Shown: positions 1-5,620 of the stretch, piece after piece
How positions within the stretch are numbered: position 1 is the first letter of the stretch
Layout of the letters: each line of letters starts with the position of its first letter
NCBI GenBank assembly: GCA_964439725.1
Contig: CAYTPY010000102.1
Span: 1 to 6,713 of the forward strand
Reading direction: 5' to 3'
DNA: 6,713 nt
Source: Croceibacterium_A sp964439725
GTDB lineage: Bacteria > Pseudomonadota > Alphaproteobacteria > Sphingomonadales > Sphingomonadaceae
Notes under the pieces: model-generated
Database searches by the model: none
What the model saw: only the letters and a program-made list of their open reading frames with translations
Told to the model about the DNA's origin: nothing
Made by a program: the position numbers and the translations under genes

Positions 1-776
1 TTGACGAAGCCAGGCGCAGGTTCGCCGAACAGGCCCACCAGCAAGTCCTTGATCTGCGCCCTTCCCCGCCGCACGGTGGCACCGTTGCGCCACTCGCCTT
101 CGCGAGCGAAGAGGTCGGCATAGCCGTCGAAATCGCGCGCATCGATCCGCGCCGCATATTCGACGATCACGCGCTGGATCGCGAGCTGGTCCTCAGCCCG
201 GCGCAGCCGCTCTTCGGTCGATAGCGGCGCAGGAGCTGCGGCCGGACCGCCACCCGCCGCCGGCGGCTCGTTCGGATCGCGGAACGGAATCTCACCCCAG
301 GTCGTGCGGCGCGCGATCTTCCATTCGCCGCGCTGCCTGACGAACTCGTCGACATAGCGGCCAGCGAGCAGCGGCGTCGGCCGGTTGTCGGGCGAAGCGG
401 TCCAGAACAGGTACTTCGATTCCACCTGCGCCCGGTCGCCGTCGACCTTGATCAGCGGGTTGGTCAGCATGTGGAAGTTGGACTTGTTGACGAACCCCGG
501 CTCGGCCGCGCCGAGGTTCTCGGTCAGCATCGCCTCGATCGCCGCCGGCCCGGTGAAGCTGCCGAACCCGCCGGTCCACACGCCGTCATCGGCAAACAGC
601 GCCGCGTAGGAGGCATAGTCCTTCGCATCGAGGAACTTGCCATATTCGATCAGCGCGCGGCGGATGGCGGACTCGGCCTCCATCCGCTCGACCCGCTGCT
701 CCAGGGTGAGCTGCTGGGCCATCGCGGTCGCAGGCGCCGCGATCAGCAGAGTAGCCGCGAAGATATGGCGGAACAT
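1..776 (-). CDS. Exported protein with two tandem SnoaL/NTF2-like domains (C-terminus beyond window)
   Basis: Read on the minus strand, an open frame starts at ATG 776-774 and gives 258 residues before the left edge cuts it off. Residues 1-20 look like a Sec signal peptide: Arg3, a hydrophobic core, and a likely cut after AMA, leaving QQ. The first SnoaL-like domain spans about 25-165 with the pattern EY..xLDAKDY..YAALFADDGVW. A Pro/Ala/Gly linker (about 168-185) leads to a second copy (186 onward) with EYAARIDARDF..YADLFAREGEW. The copies align without gaps at an offset of 162 residues, with about 28 of 70 identical by hand count. Start support: AGAGGGGG (784-791) lies 7 nt upstream. SnoaL-like folds form cone-shaped barrels used by cyclases, isomerases, dehydratases and ligand-binding proteins, so substrate and reaction cannot be named. 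The signal peptide suggests a periplasmic role. The protease gene lies divergently upstream. Confidence 0.85.
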   Translation of the reverse strand, partial: MFRHIFAATLLIAAPATAMAQQLTLEQRVERMEAESAIRRALIEYGKFLDAKDYASYAALFADDGVWTGGFGSFTGPAAIEAMLTENLGAAEPGFVNKSNFHMLTNPLIKVDGDRAQVESKYLFWTASPDNRPTPLLAGRYVDEFVRQRGEWKIARRTTWGEIPFRDPNEPPAAGGGPAAAPAPLSTEERLRRAEDQLAIQRVIVEYAARIDARDFDGYADLFAREGEWRNGATVRRGRAQIKDLLVGLFGEPAPGFV

Positions 777-783
777 GCGGACA

Positions 784-791
784 CCCCCTCT
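784..791 (-). promoter_or_regulatory. Strong ribosome binding site of the SnoaL-domain gene
   Basis: On the minus strand AGAGGGGG stands 7 nt before ATG 776-774. This purine run fixes the start of the signal-peptide-bearing frame, since no other start nearby has comparable support. Confidence 0.6.
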
Positions 792-794
792 TCG

Positions 795-813
795 ACTCGT
801 CCTCGGGGCGAGT
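795..813. other. Inverted repeat (hairpin) in the divergent intergenic region
   Basis: ACTCGTCC (795-802), a 3-nt loop, then GGGCGAGT (806-813): an 8-bp stem with one T/G mismatch that pairs as G·U in the RNA of one strand. It sits in the 105-bp gap between the divergent SnoaL-domain gene and the aspartyl protease gene. In the SnoaL transcript it would fall 3 nt upstream of the Shine-Dalgarno run. It could be a dyad operator or a 5' UTR hairpin. There is no U-tract to make it a terminator on either strand. Confidence 0.4.
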
Positions 814-881
814 GTATGGGTCCGCTCACCTTGAGGCCACCCGGTAGCGGAACGAAGCTCTGCTGCGGTCATTCGAAATGC

Positions 882-1490
882 ATGGACTGCCGACCCTTTG
901 CCGCTGCAGCGCTACTGTTCGGCGCGGCCTGCACTCAAGAGGCGGCCCCCTCGCCCGAATACCGTCCGGGCGACGCGGGCACAGTCGACCACGCGCTATG
1001 CCTGCTGGGCTACACCGCCGTTCCGGTGCGCGAGGTCACCACCGGCCATCACCTCGTGGACGCCGAGATTAACGGGCGAAGCGGTAGCTTCGTGCTCGAC
1101 ACGGGCGCCAACGTCACGGTGATTCAGCAGGGCCAGGCCGAGCAGTTCGGCCTCTCGGGACAAAGCGGCGGTCGGGGCGCGATCGGCCGAGCCAGTCTGC
1201 CGGCAGGTGCGGGCGTAGCGACCCAGGCCGGGGTCGATTCTTTTACGATCGGACCGGTCGAGATTCGCCAGAGCCGGGTCGTCATCGCCGACATGGGGCA
1301 GTTGCTCGGCTCGCTCAGTCAGGTTGCTGGCGAGCAAGTGGCCGGCCTGATCGGCCAGGACGTCCTGACGGAGCACCGCGCGATTGTCGACGTCGCCCGG
1401 CCGATGCTCTACCTGATGGCGGAGGACGAAGACCCCGCCCCGGTGCCGGCGGATCGGTGCAGCGAAGCCGGCGAGCAAGCAGCGAGCTGA
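882..1490 (+). CDS. Retropepsin-like aspartyl protease family protein, probably exported or a lipoprotein
   Basis: A 202-residue protein. The aspartyl protease signature is clear: FVLDTGANVTVI (70-81) holds the catalytic D73-T74-G75. The typical second hydrophobic motif GLIGQDVL...VDVARPMLYL (155-178) forms the flap and core end of a single retropepsin-type domain; such enzymes usually act as homodimers. The N-terminus (MDCR, then a hydrophobic stretch to residue 17) looks like a short signal sequence, with Cys17 in an imperfect lipobox (FGAAC, Gly at -3 instead of Leu), so a lipoprotein is possible. The frame stays open far upstream (to about 471), but that part lies antisense to the SnoaL gene and has no family similarity. 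ATG 882 was chosen because it places the signal sequence first; ATG 816 is an alternative. No good Shine-Dalgarno is visible. Substrate unknown. It ends 10 bp from the convergent S24 gene. Confidence 0.82.
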   Translation: MDCRPFAAAALLFGAACTQEAAPSPEYRPGDAGTVDHALCLLGYTAVPVREVTTGHHLVDAEINGRSGSFVLDTGANVTVIQQGQAEQFGLSGQSGGRGAIGRASLPAGAGVATQAGVDSFTIGPVEIRQSRVVIADMGQLLGSLSQVAGEQVAGLIGQDVLTEHRAIVDVARPMLYLMAEDEDPAPVPADRCSEAGEQAAS

Positions 1491-1500
1491 CATCTGCCTC

Positions 1501-2127
1501 TCAAAGCCGCCCGCCTTTCCATACCACGCGGCCGACGACGTCGACGTCGGTCATCGCCACTTCGACCGGTTCGTAGGCCGGGTTGCTACTGATCAGCCGC
1601 AGGCGGCCCGGCGGGACGGCCTGGAGCAGCTTGACGTGGAGCGCCTCGCCCAGGCGCACGACGTGGACGCCTTCGCGGAACGGGCGAGGAGTGCGGTCGA
1701 CCAGGATCTCGTCGCCGTCGCGCAGCAACGGATCCATCGAATCGCCCATCACCCGGATCGAGGACAGCATCGCCGGGTCGAGCCCCTGCTCGCGCAGCCA
1801 ACGGCGAGAGAAGCGGAACGCGTCGAACGGCATCTCCTCGGCACCCACCGCTCCAGGCCCGGCAGAGGCTTCGAGCGGCAACCGCGGCACTTCGACCCAC
1901 TCGCTCGTCCGCCCGAGGGAAATTTCCTCCGGTCCGCCCAGCTCGCCTTCGGAGACGCCAAAGAACTGGGCCAGCCGCCGGCGGTCAGCTTCCTCGAGCT
2001 TCCGCGGGCTGCCCTTGGTAATATATTGCTGAAGGTAAGTGGAATTGCGCCCGAGCATGCGGGATAGCGCCGCGAGGCTGTTGCCGCGCTCGCGGGCGAG
2101 GGTTGAGAGCTTTTCACGCGGGTCCAT
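1501..2127 (-). CDS. XRE-type HTH transcriptional regulator with C-terminal S24 (LexA/CI-like) peptidase domain
   Basis: A 208-residue protein. Residues about 5-60 form a helix-turn-helix domain (LAALSRMLGRNSTYLQQYITKG, then a RRRLAQFFGVSEGEL helix). Residues about 78-208 are the S24 peptidase/dimerisation domain. The catalytic Ser lies in GDSM (Ser130) and the general-base Lys in LHVKLL (Lys166); the 36-residue spacing is close to the 37 of E. coli LexA. A SAG (88-90) 40 residues before Ser130 could be the self-cleavage site, slightly further away than in LexA. By family knowledge such proteins are DNA-binding repressors that may inactivate themselves on a stress signal; whether this one cleaves is unknown. 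AGGA (2136-2139) lies 8 nt upstream of ATG 2127-2125. It is divergent from a small HTH-like gene, with an inverted repeat between them, suggesting autoregulation. The gene looks chromosomal rather than prophage, as no phage genes are nearby. Confidence 0.9.
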   Translation of the reverse strand: MDPREKLSTLARERGNSLAALSRMLGRNSTYLQQYITKGSPRKLEEADRRRLAQFFGVSEGELGGPEEISLGRTSEWVEVPRLPLEASAGPGAVGAEEMPFDAFRFSRRWLREQGLDPAMLSSIRVMGDSMDPLLRDGDEILVDRTPRPFREGVHVVRLGEALHVKLLQAVPPGRLRLISSNPAYEPVEVAMTDVDVVGRVVWKGGRL

Positions 2128-2175
2128 GGCGGATTTCCTGCGATTGCTTGGCCGCCCCTCCTACGCGATGTATTT

Positions 2176-2204
2176 TTCCTAGACAAGTAGGATTTGACCG
2201 GCAA
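2176..2204 (-). promoter_or_regulatory. Candidate promoter of the S24 regulator gene
   Basis: On the minus strand TTGCCG (2199-2204) and TAGGAA (2176-2181) are separated by exactly 17 nt. The -35 match is fair and the -10 match weak (3 of 6). The inverted repeat at 2177-2192 covers the -10 box and part of the spacer, as expected if the product represses its own gene. This is a pattern-based guess. Confidence 0.25.
2177..2192. promoter_or_regulatory. Inverted repeat TCCTA-N6-TAGGA, candidate operator
   Basis: A perfect 5-bp dyad, TCCTA (2177-2181), 6-nt spacer, TAGGA (2188-2192), lies in the AT-richer centre of the 127-bp region between the S24 regulator and the divergent HTH-like gene. A third TCCTA half-site (2159-2163) lies 18 bp away in direct orientation, about two helical turns, so dimers could bind on the same face. 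Position and symmetry fit an operator for the S24 regulator, the small HTH protein, or both. The arms are short and chance is not excluded. Confidence 0.4.
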
Positions 2205-2243
2205 GATCAAGGTCCTTCGCCAGCGAATCGTCATCCCAACGCG

Positions 2244-2249
2244 AGGAGG
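2244..2249 (+). promoter_or_regulatory. Strong ribosome binding site of the 62-aa HTH-like gene
   Basis: AGGAGG, a full Shine-Dalgarno match, sits 5 nt before ATG 2255. It supports this small frame as a real gene and excludes the other frames across the same DNA. Confidence 0.75.
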
Positions 2250-2254
2250 TTTCC

Positions 2255-2443
2255 ATGCTGCTGCGCAAGATCGAGGTGTTCCTTCGCCGGACGGACATGA
2301 CCCCTTCCGAGTTCGGGCGGCAGGTGGCGCACGATCCCAGCTTCGTCTTCGACTTGCGCCGGGGACGGATACCTGGCCCGCAAATTCAAGCGCGAGCGGA
2401 ACATTTCATGAACACCCATCCGGAGACATCGCATGCAAACTGA
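2255..2443 (+). CDS. Small HTH-like (Cro/XRE-type) protein, 62 aa
   Basis: A 62-residue basic protein. Predicted helices are about 3-13 (LRKIEVFLRRT), 16-24 (TPSEFGRQV) and 28-36 (PSFVFDLRR), followed by RGRIPGP and a last helix to about 52. The spacing resembles the first helices of Cro/XRE helix-turn-helix domains, with TPSEFGRQV-AHDPSFVFDLRRGR as the candidate HTH; this is pattern reading, and I cannot name a characterised homologue. The start is fixed by a strong AGGAGG 5 nt upstream. The last 11 nt overlap the next gene, implying translational coupling. The gene is divergent from the S24 regulator across a region with an inverted repeat, so it may bind the same control region or be controlled by the S24 protein. 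Confidence 0.72.
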   Translation: MLLRKIEVFLRRTDMTPSEFGRQVAHDPSFVFDLRRGRIPGPQIQARAEHFMNTHPETSHAN

Positions 2444-2780
2444 ACCCATCCGCCGCCCCGTCCGGCTCCGCCACGAGCCGCGCTCCCGCCTTCGGGAGGC
2501 GCTGCTAGCCTTGGCCGAAGGCCGAGCGACGGTCCACCGCCACGACGAGACAAGCTGGGCCAGCATCACCTTCGCCGGCGCGCGGCACCGGCTCCAGCTG
2601 GTGTTCGAAGGCAGCGACGCCGTCGAAGCGGGCGAGCGCTTCATTGCCTTCTTGCCCGAGCACGAATTCGAGATCCCGGGCCAACTCGTCGCCGATGCCG
2701 CGGTGACCGCAGTCGATCACCGGCTCGGCCCGCCGCGCATGCAGGTCACCTGCGAACTGCTGCTGCTGGAGGAAGCGTAG
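2433..2780 (+). CDS. Conserved hypothetical protein, 115 aa, overlapping the HTH-like gene
   Basis: Function not recognised. The 115-residue protein has a basic N-terminus (about 1-25: RRPVRLRHEPRSRLR), an alternating strand region (WASITFAGARHRLQLVF, about 42-58), an acidic helix-prone middle (GSDAVEAGERFIAFLPEHEFE), and a C-terminal part (IPGQLVADAAVT...MQVTCELLLLEEA) with two hydrophobic strands. There is no signal peptide or membrane segment, so it is probably cytosolic. Strand and helix segments suggest one small alpha/beta domain. The start ATG 2433 lies inside the end of the upstream 62-aa gene (11-nt overlap), so the two are almost certainly co-transcribed and coupled. The gene converges on the dehydrogenase gene, leaving a 15-bp gap. 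Similar proteins seem to be common in sphingomonads, but this is recollection, not a search. Confidence 0.75.
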   Translation: MQTEPIRRPVRLRHEPRSRLREALLALAEGRATVHRHDETSWASITFAGARHRLQLVFEGSDAVEAGERFIAFLPEHEFEIPGQLVADAAVTAVDHRLGPPRMQVTCELLLLEEA

Positions 2781-2795
2781 CGGCGCGCTGCGGTC

Positions 2796-3716
2796 TCAGT
2801 ACCCCCGCGCCAGGTCCACTCGCGCTTCGAGCGGCTCCCCGGCGCGGAACCGCGCGCAGTTGCGCAGGAACCGCTCGGCCGCCCGCGCCTGGCTGCCGGG
2901 CGTCGGCATGCCCGACAGATGCATCGTGATGTGCGCGTTGCCGAGCGACCATAGCGGATGCCCGGGCGGCAGCGGCTCGGGATCGGTGAGGTCGAGCACC
3001 GCGGCGGCAATGCGGCGCTCGCGCAAGGCGTCGATCAGCGCATCCTGATCGAGACAATCGGCGCGGGCGAAGTTCACCAGCACCGCGTCCGGCTTCATCG
3101 CCGCGAGCTCGGGGGCGCCGATCATCCCGCGCGTCTCGTGCGTCCCCGGTACCGCCAGCACGATCCAGTCGAACTCGCCGATGCGGCTGCGCCAGTTGCG
3201 CGGGCGGCTGTGCGACGCGGCCAGCACCTCGACTCCAAACGCCTCGAGCGCCCGCTCGATCGCCTGCCCGATCGCGCCGTGGCCGAGGATCAGCGCCCGG
3301 CTCCCGGCAAGATCGCGCGTGCCCGGCGGTGAGGCGAGCCATTCGTGCCGGTCCTGCGCGCGAACCACGGCCGGGTAGTCCTTGGCCACCGACAGCATGG
3401 TCAGGACCGCAAACTCGGCGACCTGCTGGGTGGTCAGGCCAGAGCCGCAGGTGAGCACCACGCCGCGGTGGGCCAGTTCGCCCAGCGGCATCCAGTCCAC
3501 GCCGGTATAGGAGCTGTTGAGCCAGCGCAGCCGCCGCGCCGCGGCGATGGCGGCAAGCGGCGCCGCTTTCTCGTGCCGGTCGAACCAGCCGATCTCCGCC
3601 TCCGCCGCCAGCGCGACGAGCGCCTCGGGCGTATCCCACCACCGCGCCTCGAGCCATTCAGGCAGCCGGCCGTCGAGCAACGGCCGCACCGAAGCCGGAA
3701 GAACGGCGACGGTCAC
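2796..3716 (-). CDS. D-isomer specific 2-hydroxyacid dehydrogenase (GhrA-like)
   Basis: A 306-residue NAD(P)-dependent oxidoreductase that by family knowledge interconverts 2-oxoacids and D-2-hydroxyacids in the cytosol. The Rossmann motif ILGHGAIGQAI (GxGxxG) is at about 145-150 from the GTG start. The catalytic triad is present: Arg in VNFARADCLD (about 218), Glu in LDLTDPEPLP (about 247), His in MHLSG (about 266). After the second Rossmann strand the acidic residue that selects NAD is absent and SHSRPR follows, as in glyoxylate/hydroxypyruvate reductases using NADPH, so NADPH preference is inferred. The usual ARG is ARA here. Start choice: GTG 3716-3714 has GGAGG 5 nt upstream; an in-frame TTG at 3731 is possible but lacks such support. 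The gene begins 28 nt after the cysS stop, probably in the same transcript. Physiological substrate unknown. Confidence 0.87.
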   Translation of the reverse strand: MTVAVLPASVRPLLDGRLPEWLEARWWDTPEALVALAAEAEIGWFDRHEKAAPLAAIAAARRLRWLNSSYTGVDWMPLGELAHRGVVLTCGSGLTTQQVAEFAVLTMLSVAKDYPAVVRAQDRHEWLASPPGTRDLAGSRALILGHGAIGQAIERALEAFGVEVLAASHSRPRNWRSRIGEFDWIVLAVPGTHETRGMIGAPELAAMKPDAVLVNFARADCLDQDALIDALRERRIAAAVLDLTDPEPLPPGHPLWSLGNAHITMHLSGMPTPGSQARAAERFLRNCARFRAGEPLEARVDLARGY

Positions 3717-3744
3717 TCTCCCCTCCCGCAAGCGGTAGGGGGAT

Positions 3745-5235
3745 TCACGCGAGCTTCCATTCCCAGCCGAGCGGATCCCCGTCCATCACCTCCACGCCCT
3801 GCGCGGAAAGTTCGTCGCGGATCGCATCGGAGCGGGCGAAGTCCTTCTCCGCACGGGCGGCCTTTCGCCGGGCTAGAGCATCCTCGATCTCGGCTTCCTC
3901 GATCGTCGCTCCCTTCGGCCGCAACCGCAAGTCCGCGCGGGTCAGGCCGAGGAGGTTGAGGCCCAGCACCGAATCCATCTGCTCGACGAACCCGAGCTTG
4001 ATCGCCGCCGGACACTTCTTGATCGTGGTGACGTCCTCGAGCTTGGTCAGCGCCACCGGCGTGTTGAGATCGTCGGCCATCGCCGCGTCGAAGTCCTTGA
4101 GCGCCTGCACCGCCACGCCTTCGGGCGCCGAATAGGGCTGCTCCTCCGGCTCGGCTTTCACCGCTTCCTTCAGCCGCTCGACCGCCATGACGATCCGCTT
4201 GAGCCGGGTCAGCGCCGCACCCAGCCCGTCCCAAGAGAACTCGAGCTCGCTGCGGTAATGCGCCTGCAGGCACATCATCCGGTAGGCGAGCGGGTGGTAG
4301 CCTTTGTCTATGAGGAGCTGCAGGCGGAGGAACTCGCCGGCCGATTTGCTCATCTTTCCAGATCTTTCGACCAGGAAGTTGTTGTGCATCCACAGCTTCG
4401 CGCCGCTGTTCGCCGGCTCATCGAGCGCGCCCGAGCAGCAGAACGCCTGGTTCTGCGCGATCTCGTTCGGATGATGGATCTCGCGGTGGTCGATGCCGCC
4501 GGTGTGGATGTCGAAGGGAAAGCCGAGCAGCTTTCCGCTCATCACCGAGCATTCGAGATGCCACCCCGGCGCGCCGCGGCCCCACGGCGAATCCCACTCC
4601 ATCTGCCGCGTCTCGCCCGGCGGAGTCTTGCGCCAGATCGCGAAGTCGGCCGCGTTGCGCTTGCCTTCGACCGCCTCAATCCGCCCCTCACCTTCTTCGG
4701 TCTGCGCCCGTGCCAGCCGGCCGTAGTCGGCCACGGTGGAAACATCGAAGTAGAGCCCGCTGTCGAGCTCGTAGCAGTGCTTGTCAGCGATCGACTGGGC
4801 GAACTCGATCATCGCCGGCACGTAGTCGGTCGCCACCGACCAGTGCGCCGCCTCTGGCTGGCCCTGCTTCATCGGGCCGCGGATATTGAGCGCCTTCACG
4901 TCCGCCCAATACGCCTCGGTATAGTGCTTCGCGATGTCCCAGATCGACTGCGCCTTCGCCGCAGCCATCTTCTCCATCTTGTCCTCACCCGCGTCGGCGT
5001 CGTCTGTCAGGTGGCCGACATCGGTGATGTTGATGACGTGGGTCAGCTTGTAATGCCGCCAGCTCAGCATCCGCCCGAGCACGTCGGCGAACACATAGGC
5101 GCGCATGTTGCCGATGTGCGGGTAATTATAAACCGTCGGCCCGCACGTATAGACCCGCGCCTCGTCCTCGTGGATCGGCGTGAACGTCTCGAGCTCGCGG
5201 GTCAGCGAGTTGAACAGGCGGAGCGGTGCGGTCAT
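3745..5235 (-). CDS. cysS: Cysteinyl-tRNA synthetase
   Basis: A class I aminoacyl-tRNA synthetase of 496 residues that activates cysteine with ATP and charges tRNA-Cys. Visible signatures, numbered from ATG 5235: YTCGPTVYNYPHIGN with zinc ligand Cys31 and the HIGH-type motif HIGN (40-43); WHLECSVMS with zinc ligand Cys229; HTGGIDHREIHHPNE with His254 and Glu258, keeping the E. coli Cys/His/Glu spacing; KMSKS at 294-298. The alpha-helical anticodon-binding region ends with DFARSDAIRDEL and GWEW, typical of the family. Length is slightly above the usual 460-ish because of small insertions (MKQGQPEAA; SGALDEPANSG). Start: MTAPLRLFNSLTRE matches the usual family N-terminus; an ATG 12 nt upstream (5247) adds only MPRA. 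No Shine-Dalgarno is visible at either start. It lies downstream of mazEF and upstream of the dehydrogenase, all on the same strand. Confidence 0.96.
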   Translation of the reverse strand: MTAPLRLFNSLTRELETFTPIHEDEARVYTCGPTVYNYPHIGNMRAYVFADVLGRMLSWRHYKLTHVINITDVGHLTDDADAGEDKMEKMAAAKAQSIWDIAKHYTEAYWADVKALNIRGPMKQGQPEAAHWSVATDYVPAMIEFAQSIADKHCYELDSGLYFDVSTVADYGRLARAQTEEGEGRIEAVEGKRNAADFAIWRKTPPGETRQMEWDSPWGRGAPGWHLECSVMSGKLLGFPFDIHTGGIDHREIHHPNEIAQNQAFCCSGALDEPANSGAKLWMHNNFLVERSGKMSKSAGEFLRLQLLIDKGYHPLAYRMMCLQAHYRSELEFSWDGLGAALTRLKRIVMAVERLKEAVKAEPEEQPYSAPEGVAVQALKDFDAAMADDLNTPVALTKLEDVTTIKKCPAAIKLGFVEQMDSVLGLNLLGLTRADLRLRPKGATIEEAEIEDALARRKAARAEKDFARSDAIRDELSAQGVEVMDGDPLGWEWKLA

Positions 5236-5244
5236 GGCGCGGGG

Positions 5245-5273
5245 CATAGACGCGCCGCATGCGCGTTGGTCAA
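5245..5273 (-). promoter_or_regulatory. Candidate cysS promoter, possibly giving a leaderless mRNA
   Basis: On the minus strand TTGACC (5268-5273; 5 of 6 consensus) is followed after 17 nt by TCTATG (5245-5250; weak -10). Transcription would start about 3-7 nt before or at ATG 5235, giving an almost leaderless mRNA. That fits the missing Shine-Dalgarno and favours ATG 5235 over 5247, which lies within the -10 box. The promoter lies between the mazF reading frame and cysS, so cysS may be independent of mazEF. Confidence 0.35.
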
Positions 5274-5286
5274 CACCCTCGACCGC

Positions 5287-5343
5287 TCACTCTTCGAACA
5301 TCTCGCGCAGAATGGCGAGCGCGGCTTTCAACGTCGCCTCATC
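5287..5343 (-). other. Out-of-frame C-terminal helix of MazF (+1 frame tail)
   Basis: Directly after the mazF stop, the +1 frame reads GAT GAG GCG ... GAG TGA and encodes DEATLKAALAILREMFEE followed by a stop at 5287-5289. This amphipathic helix matches the place and character of the last helix of MazF/PemK proteins (compare E. coli MazF ending APEELQLIKAKINVLIG). Joined to the preceding LGTL it would give a 110-residue protein, the normal MazF length. Removing one T from CTTTGATGAG restores one frame. It has no start of its own and is a remnant or a recoded extension of the toxin gene. Confidence 0.75.
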
Positions 5344-5620
5344 AAAGCGTGCCGAGGCGCTTGCGTAGCCGAAGCTTCGAGACGCTTCTGACTTGGTCTC
5401 CCAGCAGCAGACCCTCGATTCCTCGAAACGTCGAAGTGGGGCGAAACCGGGCAGCATGGCTGCCGCTGGTCATCGGCATGATGATCACCGTTCCCAAGTG
5501 GGCGTTCATGGTGTCTGGGCTGACAATCGCGCAAGGGCGAGTCTTCCGAATTTCATTGCCTTCGGTCGGGTCCAGCCGGGTCAGCCAGACGTCGCCCTGC
5601 TTCGGCCGAGCGAGGTTCAA
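5342..5620 (-). CDS. mazF: MazF/PemK-family toxin, C-terminally truncated by a +1 frameshift
   Basis: A 92-residue protein of the type II toxin-antitoxin MazF/PemK endoribonuclease family, which cleaves mRNA at short sequences and arrests growth. Visible motifs: GDVWLTRLDPTEGNE..KTRPCAIVSP (9-35), with Arg28 at the position of catalytic Arg29 of E. coli MazF; MPMTSG (48-53), with Thr51 at catalytic Thr52; and GDQVRSVSKLRLRKRLG (74-90), the conserved end of the core. The frame stops at CTT TGA after LGTL, 18 residues short of normal length; the missing helix is in the +1 frame just downstream. The catalytic residues remain, but loss of the last helix may weaken the fold or dimer. The start ATG overlaps the antitoxin stop (ATGA, 5617-5620), so the pair is translationally coupled. 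Activity is uncertain; sequencing error, decay and recoding are all open. Confidence 0.85.
   Translation of the reverse strand: MNLARPKQGDVWLTRLDPTEGNEIRKTRPCAIVSPDTMNAHLGTVIIMPMTSGSHAARFRPTSTFRGIEGLLLGDQVRSVSKLRLRKRLGTL

Noticed and set aside
471..881. Upstream extension of the aspartyl protease frame to an ATG at 471
   Set aside because: The extension runs antisense to the SnoaL-domain gene, whose translation is clearly a real protein with a signal peptide and internal repeat; the extended residues are Arg/Gly/Pro-rich frame shadow.
996..1493. 165-codon minus-strand open frame
   Set aside because: It is antisense to the aspartyl protease gene, which carries the DTG and second conserved motif.
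2779..2789. AGCG-GCG-CGCT hairpin between the convergent 115-aa and dehydrogenase genes as a terminator
   Set aside because: The stem is only 4 bp and no U-tract follows on either strand.
2746..3657. 303-codon minus-strand open frame overlapping the dehydrogenase
   Set aside because: It is an alternative frame of the dehydrogenase gene with Arg/Ala/Gly-rich nonsense sequence, whereas the chosen frame carries all catalytic motifs.
5335..5350. Full prfB-like programmed frameshift signal
   Set aside because: Only the CTT TGA core is present; the internal Shine-Dalgarno-like stimulator found 3 nt upstream in prfB is missing, so recoding is kept only as a hypothesis.
4258..5391. 377-codon plus-strand open frame
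   Set aside because: It is antisense to cysS and the mazF end; composition (His/Arg/Val-rich) is typical of a mirror of GC-rich coding DNA and shows no family motif.
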